A stretch of 5,118 bases of DNA from a bacterium (lineage in GTDB: Bacteria > JAMORN01): NCBI GenBank assembly GCA_027063545.1, contig JAMORN010000195.1, positions 1 to 5,118 of the forward strand, written 5' to 3'. Positions 1-5,118 of this stretch are shown here, one piece after another (position 1 is the first letter of the stretch; every line of letters starts with the position of its first letter). The position numbers and the translations under genes are program-made. Below the pieces are notes generated by a model, which was given only the letters and a program-made list of their open reading frames with translations, had not been told where the DNA came from and searched no databases.

Positions 1-1138
1 GATGAAAATTAAATATATCCCCTAATGTAATAGTCTCATCAATTTTTGTAAATATAATTCCATCTAATTTTAACTCTGAGAAATTTTCATATATCATAAG
101 CATGTCCTTCAGCTTTGTAGTAGCTGAAATAAGTAAATATATTCTATCAATAGAAGAGTTTTTTATTATATTAAATATCTCCTGAAGATGTTCTTTTTTT
201 CTTGGACTTCTCCCAGCAGTATCTATAAAAATATAATCAAAACCTGTAAACTTAGCTATTGCATTTTCCAAATTTTCTTTTGTATAACATAACTCAAAAG
301 GTATAGAACTTATATCAGCAAATGTCTTTAACTGCTCTGCTGCTGCTATTCTATATGTATCTAAAGATAACAACACAACTTTTCTTTCTTTTATTATTTT
401 ATTTATTGATGCAATTTTGGCAATTGTTGTAGTTTTACCCACTCCTGTTGGACCTATAAAAGCAACCGTAAAAGGTTTTTTTTCTGGCAATTCTTCTATC
501 TCTTTATTTACTCTAATCTTAGCACTTATATTTTTTATAATAACCTCTCTTAAATAATCAAAATCTTCTATTCTCTCTGGGGGTAGTTTTGTCTCAATCT
601 TTTCTAAAAGCTGAATTGTGAAAGTTTCATCTAATTCTTTATCTCTTAATGTTAAATACCATTTCTGAATATTTTTATGATGATGTTCAAAATTTTCCTT
701 AAAGTTAATTTCTACCAGCTTTTGAACAACAGTTTTTAATTCCTTTATATCCTTCTTTATATCTACTATAGAACTATCAAATCTTTCACTTTTAGCTTCT
801 GTTTTTAATTCTTTATTAATATTCTGTTGAAGATCTGAGAATTTTTTATAAAGATTTCCTACATATGAGTCCCTTGAAATACTACCTCTATTATAAGAAT
901 AAGAAGGTGATGAGGAAGTTTCTATGGTATCTGAAGGGCTTTTTATTGTATTTAATTCCTGAGAAATATCTGTATCAAGAGCCACAATAACTTCATATTT
1001 TTCCTCTGCTATACCTCCAAACATCCCTTTTTTAGGGACCTTTTTGGTATTAATTATTATAATATCCTCTCCTAATTCCTGCTTTGCCTGTAATATAGCT
1101 TCCTTTATACTATTTGCTACATACTTTTTTATTTTCAT
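1..1138 (-). CDS. flhF: Flagellar biosynthesis GTPase FlhF, C-terminus cut by window edge
   Basis: SRP-family GTPase that in many bacteria controls flagellar position and number at the inner membrane, working with FliF/FliG and with the ATPase FlhG. The frame is open from ATG 1136-1138 to the left edge and gives 379 residues without a stop. The N-terminus MKIKKYVANSIKEAI followed by ELGEDIIIINTKKV is the typical FlhF start. Residues about 67-90 are Ser-rich and probably disordered, as in the FlhF B domain. The helical N domain spans roughly 130-220. The G domain shows G1 GPTGVGKTTT (229-238), DTYR with AAAEQL (260-268), G3 DTAGR (306-310) and G4 TKID (364-367), then the LGDIFN segment. The final part of the G domain, with the last nucleotide-binding loop, lies beyond position 1. 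The start is supported by a strong Shine-Dalgarno 6 nt upstream. It is the last gene visible in the operon; flhG often follows, but that is outside the window. Nothing looks damaged. Confidence 0.96.
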   Translation of the reverse strand, partial: MKIKKYVANSIKEAILQAKQELGEDIIIINTKKVPKKGMFGGIAEEKYEVIVALDTDISQELNTIKSPSDTIETSSSPSYSYNRGSISRDSYVGNLYKKFSDLQQNINKELKTEAKSERFDSSIVDIKKDIKELKTVVQKLVEINFKENFEHHHKNIQKWYLTLRDKELDETFTIQLLEKIETKLPPERIEDFDYLREVIIKNISAKIRVNKEIEELPEKKPFTVAFIGPTGVGKTTTIAKIASINKIIKERKVVLLSLDTYRIAAAEQLKTFADISSIPFELCYTKENLENAIAKFTGFDYIFIDTAGRSPRKKEHLQEIFNIIKNSSIDRIYLLISATTKLKDMLMIYENFSELKLDGIIFTKIDETITLGDIFNFH

Positions 1139-1144
1139 ATCTTA

Positions 1145-1152
1145 TCACCTCT
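1145..1152 (-). promoter_or_regulatory. Ribosome binding site of flhF
   Basis: On the minus strand this reads AGAGGTGA, a near-ideal Shine-Dalgarno, 6 nt before the ATG at 1138. It lies in the 24-nt gap between flhA and flhF and is the best ribosome binding site in the window, which suggests that flhF can be initiated efficiently on its own rather than only by coupling to flhA. Confidence 0.85.
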
Positions 1153-1162
1153 TTTATATTTA

Positions 1163-3238
1163 TTATAAACTCACTCTTTCCTCACTTATTACCTCAAAAT
1201 CTGAAGGCACTTCAGATATAGATATAACATTTAAATTCTTTATATAAGGATGTAAAAGTCTTTTCAATTGTAATCTAAGTACTGGTGATACTAATAAAAC
1301 AGGTACATAACCTTTCATACTTAAATTCTCCACAGCCTTTTTTATATTTTCAACTAATCTAGCCACTGTATCTGGATCCAACACAAGTCTTAAACTCTGA
1401 TTATTATCCGGCTGAAGATTATCTTCTAAGTATTTCTCTGTTTCTGGGGATAAAGTAATAACATGAAGTTTTTTATCACTACTTAATAAACTTGTACATA
1501 TCTGTCTACCTAGAGCATGTCTAACATATTCTGTTAATACATCTGTATTTTTTGTAACTTTTGCATAATCACCCAAGGTCTCTATTATTGTTGATAAATC
1601 CCTAATAGAAACCTTTTCCCATAATAGATTTTGTAATACCTTTTGTATATCTCCTATTTTAAGTAAATCAGGTATAACCTCTTCTACTGCAGCAGGATTT
1701 ATCTTCTTAAGATTTTCTATTAATTGTTTTACATCTTCTCTTGTTAATAACTCATATGCATGATCTTTTATAATCTCTGTTAAATGAGTTGAAATAACAG
1801 CAGGTACTTCTACAACAATATATCCTGCAGCCTCTGCTTTAGACTTTTCTGCTTCTGTTATCCACATAGCATCTAAGCCAAAAGTAGGATCTTTTGTTGG
1901 AATACCTTCTAGTTCTTCCTGTACGTCACCTGGATTTATTGCCATATAATATCCAGGCATAACTTCTGCTCTAGACACTTCTATTCCCTTTATTTTTATA
2001 ACATATTCATTAGGTTTTAAATCTAAGTTATCCCTTATTCTTATTGGGGGGACTTTAAAACCCAAATCTACAGCTATCTGTTTACGTATTAATGTTATTC
2101 TATCTAATAAATCTCCTCCTTGAGCAGGATCTACATAACTTATAAGAGCATACCCTATCTCAAGTTCCATAGGATCAACAAAAAGAAAATCCTCTATCTT
2201 TTCCTCCTGCTCCTCTTCTTCCTTTGTTTCCTCTTTAACTTCTTCCTCTGAAGGTGCTAAAGCTGTATTTCTTGCTGATATATAACCAACACCCATTAAA
2301 AGAGTTCCCAAAGCCATAAAAGTAATCTTAGGAAATCCAGGAACTAATCCTAATAAAAACAAAACTCCTCCTGTTATCATTAAGGCTTTAGATTGGGAAA
2401 ATAATTGCTTGATTAATTCCTGCCCCATATCATGTTTAGATGATGCCCTCGAGACAATAATACCCGCAGATGTAGAGATTAAAAGAGCAGGAATCTGACT
2501 AACCAATCCATCTCCTATTGTTAATTTTGTATATTTTTCTATAATATCAGCAAAACTTCCACCCTCTCTAAAATATCCAATTAATATTCCACCTATTATA
2601 TTAATAATAGTAATAATAATACCTGCTATAGCATCTCCTCTAACAAACTTAGAAGCTCCATCCATAGCTCCATAAAAATCTGCTTCTCTTGCTATTTCTT
2701 CTCTTCTTTTTCTTGCTGTTTCCTCATCTATTAAACCGGCATTTAAATCAGCATCTATAGCCATTTGTTTACCAGGCATAGCATCAAGGGTAAATCTTGC
2801 TGCTACTTCAGCTATTCTTCCTGCACCTTTGGTTATCACAATAAATTGAATAATTACCAAAATAATGAAAATAACAACTCCAACAACAATATTACCCATA
2901 GTAACAAAATTTCCAAATGTTTCTATTACCTTACCAGGATTCCCTGTAGCTAGTATTAAACGTGTAGAAGAAACATTTAAAGAAAGCCTAAATAAAGTGG
3001 TTATAAGTAAAAGCCCAGGAAATATTGAAAAGTCTAAAGGTCTTTCTGTATATATAGTTGTCAGTAGAATAATAATTGCTGTTGCGATATTTAAAGATAA
3101 TAATATATCCATTAACCATGGTGGAATAGGAATTACCATTATTATAACAATTCCTATTACCACCAATGGTATAAGAAACTCTTGTCTTTGCGCTAACTTA
3201 TTAAAAAAATTGGTATTTAATGATAATGTATTTGCCAT
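1163..3238 (-). CDS. flhA: Flagellar type III export gate protein FlhA
   Basis: Inner-membrane component of the flagellar type III export gate; FlhA forms a ring whose cytoplasmic domain docks chaperone-substrate complexes and whose membrane part takes part in proton-driven export. It is complete at 691 residues, the usual family length. About eight hydrophobic segments lie in residues 22-325. The family signature region is at 141-170 (RIAEVAARFTLDAMPGKQMA, then IDADLNAGLI). The cytoplasmic loop has SKFVRGD, whose K197 and D202 match in context and spacing the K203/D208 pair that is functionally important in Salmonella FlhA. A very Glu-rich linker (about 330-349) leads into the C-terminal domain, with EIGYALISYVD, PPIRIRDN, PTFGLDAMWI and EYVRHALGRQI (570-580). 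The ATG at 3238 is the only plausible start: the in-frame codons before TM1 include no other ATG, GTG or TTG. It begins 6 nt after the upstream lipoprotein stop. Identification is secure from sequence alone. Confidence 0.98.
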   Translation of the reverse strand: MANTLSLNTNFFNKLAQRQEFLIPLVVIGIVIIMVIPIPPWLMDILLSLNIATAIIILLTTIYTERPLDFSIFPGLLLITTLFRLSLNVSSTRLILATGNPGKVIETFGNFVTMGNIVVGVVIFIILVIIQFIVITKGAGRIAEVAARFTLDAMPGKQMAIDADLNAGLIDEETARKRREEIAREADFYGAMDGASKFVRGDAIAGIIITIINIIGGILIGYFREGGSFADIIEKYTKLTIGDGLVSQIPALLISTSAGIIVSRASSKHDMGQELIKQLFSQSKALMITGGVLFLLGLVPGFPKITFMALGTLLMGVGYISARNTALAPSEEEVKEETKEEEEQEEKIEDFLFVDPMELEIGYALISYVDPAQGGDLLDRITLIRKQIAVDLGFKVPPIRIRDNLDLKPNEYVIKIKGIEVSRAEVMPGYYMAINPGDVQEELEGIPTKDPTFGLDAMWITEAEKSKAEAAGYIVVEVPAVISTHLTEIIKDHAYELLTREDVKQLIENLKKINPAAVEEVIPDLLKIGDIQKVLQNLLWEKVSIRDLSTIIETLGDYAKVTKNTDVLTEYVRHALGRQICTSLLSSDKKLHVITLSPETEKYLEDNLQPDNNQSLRLVLDPDTVARLVENIKKAVENLSMKGYVPVLLVSPVLRLQLKRLLHPYIKNLNVISISEVPSDFEVISEERVSL
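3115..3170 (-). repeat. Long imperfect inverted repeat (possible mRNA hairpin) inside flhA
   Basis: In transcript orientation the 5' arm (3170-3149) and 3' arm (3134-3115) are complementary over 20 base pairs, with two single-base bulges in the 5' arm and a 14-nt loop (3148-3135). The innermost 10 bp (AATAGGAATT / AATTCCTATT) and the two outer 5-bp blocks pair perfectly. It lies in codons 23-42 of flhA, encoding the first membrane segment, roughly 70-125 nt after the start codon. No U-run follows, so it is not a standard terminator. The arms partly reflect the repeated Ile/Pro/Val content of TM1, so the symmetry could be incidental. Confidence 0.6.
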
Positions 3239-3244
3239 ATTTAT

Positions 3245-4891
3245 CTATTCTATTCCTTTATTTATAACAACCTTCTTAGGAAAATAAAAATAGCCCTGTA
3301 TCTCTCTTATTAATAACCCTGAAGAATTTAATTTCACTACCCTGTTATTATGCTCATCACAAATCCAAATATTCCCTTCTCCATCAGCATCTTTATATTC
3401 ATTAACAATTATATAACTTGGTTTATCCAATCCTACATTTATTATATTATCTATTAAAGGAGAGACATTATAGTTCATTTTTATTGGTAATTTAACTTTC
3501 ATCATTCCATAAACTGCATCAAGTATATATAATTCTGATGTTAGTCTATTTATATCCATATCAACAAGTGTTCCAAATCCATAAAGTTTTCCTACAATTG
3601 AATCTGATGCTATATCATATGAATATAAAATATTTTTTCCATAATCAGCTATATAAACATAACCATTATATCCTATTATTTTTGATATATTTAAAAATCC
3701 AGCTTTTCGTCTATATAATGTATCATTTCTTATTATCAGCAGAAAATTTGAATCTAACCTCTCCTCTACAGTAATATAAAAATCTTCTAGATCTGTTAAT
3801 AACTTCAATTTCCCTTTATATGAGAAAACTTTATCAAAATCTTCATATCCTAAAGAATAAATATTACTTAAACTATCATCTGGAGAATATGTTAATACAA
3901 ACAAAGTATTTTTCACTTTCTGGAGTGATGTTATATGCTCAGAAAAACTGTATGTATTAAGAAGTGTTCCATCGGTATAATATTCTCTTATTACATTATT
4001 ATCTACTAAATACAACATATTTGTACCATCTAAAAATTCTAAGTCCTCTACTTGTATACTATCCCACACTATTAAAGGACTCCCTTTTGAAGTAAATTTA
4101 TATATACGTCCCTTATCATCCCTCACCCATATACTCCCAACTTCTTTATATATATCAATTAAAATAGAATCTTCGGTATATGCACCTCTTGTATTTATTG
4201 CCCTAATATATATTGTATCTATTAATTCCTCTAATGGTATATTAAAAATTAGAGATTTATAGTTGGTTAACTCTTTAGATATAGATAACCCACTTTTAGA
4301 ATACCAATAAACTACCACTGTATCATCTAAGTAGCTTGATACTTTTACATTAACATATCCTAATCCACTTCCTATTAAAAATGAAGCATAATTTTTATTT
4401 CCCCATTTAATAAAATTACCATTTTCAATATATATAGAATCTATAGATGGGGGAAAATCTATAAGCTTTATCTCTTTTTTGTACTCATACCATCTGTTAT
4501 TATATAAAAATTTTATTGTTATTGTATCCTTCTCTCTTATTCTATATATAACTGAATCCAGAGAAGAACTATCATCACTAGAAACTTTCTCTTTTATATA
4601 TGGAATGCCTGAATATTCAATAAAAACTGTATCCCTTATAATACTATCTAAAGAAGATTTTCCATTAAATATAACTAAACCTGAAGCAGAAGTCCATTCA
4701 AGATTTTTCACATAATCATTAAAAACAATAATGCCTTTCATTGGTAAACCATAATATTCATCAGGTACAATTGAAAATTTTTCTAAAGGACTATCATCTT
4801 CAAAATCAAAAATTGAACAGCCTGAAAATATTGTAATTATAAATAATAAAGAAAACAATAAGTTAAACTTTATTTTTGAGTTTATAAACAT
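3245..4891 (-). CDS. Lipoprotein with beta-rich N-terminal region and C-terminal beta-propeller, encoded between flhB and flhA
   Basis: I recognise no named gene here; 548 residues. Residues 1-25 form a lipoprotein signal peptide: Lys at 6 and 8, a hydrophobic core (about 9-22) and lipobox FSGC with the lipidated Cys at 25. Ser at +2 would favour the outer membrane under the E. coli sorting rule. Residues about 35-145 and 147-248 are beta-rich, rich in Ser, Asp, Ile and Tyr, and may be Ig-like domains (inferred from pattern only). From about 252 to the end, short beta motifs recur: GSIWVRDDKGRIYKF (252-266), NMLYLVDNN (291-299), YVYIADYGKNILYSYD (411-426), ELYILDAVYGMMKV (453-466) and GNIWICDEHNNRVVKLNSSG (506-525). 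The last is a good NHL-type repeat, so a propeller of six or seven blades is likely. No catalytic motif is visible. The start is fixed by GGAGA 9 nt upstream and by the signal peptide; it lies inside the end of flhB. The reading frame is intact with no sign of decay. A structural or assembly role in the basal body is possible but is inference; an unrelated envelope function is equally open. Confidence 0.85.
   Translation of the reverse strand: MFINSKIKFNLLFSLLFIITIFSGCSIFDFEDDSPLEKFSIVPDEYYGLPMKGIIVFNDYVKNLEWTSASGLVIFNGKSSLDSIIRDTVFIEYSGIPYIKEKVSSDDSSSLDSVIYRIREKDTITIKFLYNNRWYEYKKEIKLIDFPPSIDSIYIENGNFIKWGNKNYASFLIGSGLGYVNVKVSSYLDDTVVVYWYSKSGLSISKELTNYKSLIFNIPLEELIDTIYIRAINTRGAYTEDSILIDIYKEVGSIWVRDDKGRIYKFTSKGSPLIVWDSIQVEDLEFLDGTNMLYLVDNNVIREYYTDGTLLNTYSFSEHITSLQKVKNTLFVLTYSPDDSLSNIYSLGYEDFDKVFSYKGKLKLLTDLEDFYITVEERLDSNFLLIIRNDTLYRRKAGFLNISKIIGYNGYVYIADYGKNILYSYDIASDSIVGKLYGFGTLVDMDINRLTSELYILDAVYGMMKVKLPIKMNYNVSPLIDNIINVGLDKPSYIIVNEYKDADGEGNIWICDEHNNRVVKLNSSGLLIREIQGYFYFPKKVVINKGIE
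3254..3259 (-). promoter_or_regulatory. Probable but distant ribosome binding site of flhA
   Basis: The minus strand reads AAAGGA, 15 nt before the flhA ATG at 3238 and inside the last codons of the lipoprotein gene. The spacing is longer than the usual 5-10 nt, and nothing better lies between. Because the lipoprotein stop is only 6 nt before the ATG, flhA initiation may depend mainly on ribosomes that have just terminated (translational coupling). Confidence 0.5.
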
Positions 4892-5118
4892 AAGCTATAA
4901 TCTCCGCTACAGCTTCATAATATTCTGGAGGTATTTCTTCACTTATATCAACAGCATCATATAAAGCTCTGGCTAATGGTTTATTTTCAACTATAGGAAT
5001 ATTATTCTCTATTGCTATTTCTCTTATTCTTTCCGCTATTTTTCTCATACCTTTTGCTACAACAATAGGAGCCCTCATTCCCTGTTCATATTGAATAGCT
5101 ATAGCTATAAATGTAGGG
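4863..5118 (-). CDS. flhB: Flagellar export switch protein FlhB, C-terminal cytoplasmic part only (5' end outside window)
   Basis: FlhB is the inner-membrane export component whose cytoplasmic domain self-cleaves at N/PTH to switch export from rod-hook to filament substrates. Only the last 84 residues are visible. They begin immediately after where the cleavage Asn should be: PTFIAIAIQYEQGMRAP, then VVAKG, NNIPIVENKPLARALYD and EEIPPEYYEAVAEIIAYVYK. This matches the small C-terminal cleavage fragment of full-length FlhB. NKPLARALY, the PT motif and the neighbouring flhA argue for true FlhB rather than the short cytoplasmic FlhB-like paralogue. The Met at 5078 is internal (MRAP), not a start, since the conserved frame continues to the right edge. 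Oddity: the His that normally follows Pro-Thr is Phe (TTT, 5109-5111). The stop at 4863-4865 overlaps the next gene by 29 nt. Confidence 0.94.
   Translation of the reverse strand, partial: PTFIAIAIQYEQGMRAPIVVAKGMRKIAERIREIAIENNIPIVENKPLARALYDAVDISEEIPPEYYEAVAEIIAYVYKLKNKV
4901..4905 (-). promoter_or_regulatory. Ribosome binding site of the lipoprotein gene, inside flhB
   Basis: The minus strand reads GGAGA, 9 nt before the ATG at 4891. It lies within the flhB coding sequence, upstream of the flhB stop at 4863-4865, and supports the ATG at 4891 as the true lipoprotein start rather than a later codon. Confidence 0.75.

Noticed and set aside
1139-1162. Possible terminator or promoter between flhA and flhF.
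   Set aside because: The 24-nt gap holds only the flhF ribosome binding site and AT-rich spacer; there is no GC stem, no U-run, and too little room for a -35/-10 pair outside coding sequence.
1044-1247. Plus-strand open frame across the flhA/flhF junction with hydrophobic residues.
   Set aside because: It lies opposite the flhF start and flhA end, and its hydrophobicity comes from reading AT-rich DNA; no independent support.
2580-2605. 8-bp AT-only inverted repeat (ATTAATAT / ATATTAAT) inside flhA.
   Set aside because: Short, purely A/T and expected by chance in DNA of this composition; no associated regulatory element.
3236-3247. The lipoprotein and FlhA are in the same frame, separated only by TAG, ATA and AAT before the FlhA ATG, which could suggest a readthrough fusion.
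   Set aside because: A shared frame occurs by chance one time in three. The lipoprotein ends outside the cytoplasm while the FlhA N-terminus precedes TM1 in the cytoplasm, so a fusion would have conflicting topology. No TAG recoding signal is visible.
2865-3287. Plus-strand open frame of 140 codons opposite the start of flhA.
   Set aside because: It is antisense to strongly conserved FlhA sequence, shows no family features and has no convincing ribosome binding site; it mirrors low-complexity AT-rich codons.
3538-3774. Plus-strand open frame opposite the lipoprotein gene (a similar one lies at 4479-4715).
   Set aside because: Tyr/Leu/Ile-rich products with no domain, opposite a gene with a clear signal peptide and repeat pattern; antisense shadows.
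4863-5078. A complete 71-residue FlhB-like protein starting at MRAP.
   Set aside because: The conserved FlhB sequence continues upstream of this Met in frame to the window edge (PTFIAIAIQYEQG), so the Met is internal to a longer flhB.

Overview
The window is a compact, AT-rich piece of a bacterial flagellar export operon, with every gene on the minus strand and transcription running from high to low coordinates. In that order it holds: the 3' end of flhB (export-apparatus switch protein, cut by the right edge), an unusual lipoprotein gene predicted to encode a beta-propeller, a complete flhA (export-gate membrane protein), and flhF (SRP-type GTPase, its C-terminus cut by the left edge). The order flhB - flhA - flhF is a common flagellar arrangement. 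The lipoprotein between flhB and flhA is the feature I do not know from standard flagellar clusters.

Layout: flhB occupies 4863-5118. The lipoprotein gene (3245-4891) starts inside the end of flhB, overlapping it by 29 nt in another frame. flhA (1163-3238) starts 6 nt after the lipoprotein stop. flhF (1-1138) starts 24 nt after the flhA stop. No gap is long enough for a typical promoter or a Rho-independent terminator, so the four genes look co-transcribed and probably translationally coupled. I see no tRNA, rRNA, CRISPR, mobile element or riboswitch, and no intergenic stretch over 24 nt.

Functional reading: FlhA and FlhB form the inner-membrane export gate and its substrate-specificity switch. 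FlhF is the GTPase that in many bacteria sets flagellar position and number and helps early basal-body assembly. The lipoprotein has a type II signal peptide with Ser after the lipobox Cys, then beta-rich, possibly Ig-like regions, then a propeller with NHL-like strand patterns. It would sit on the periplasmic side of a membrane, or outside the cell in a monoderm. A role in the basal body, or simple hitch-hiking in the operon, are both possible.

Organism: a flagellated bacterium with low-GC DNA (heavy use of ATA, TTA and AAA codons). The type II signal peptide fits, but does not prove, a diderm. FlhA, FlhF and FlhB are all conserved enough to name but do not let me assign a phylum by eye.
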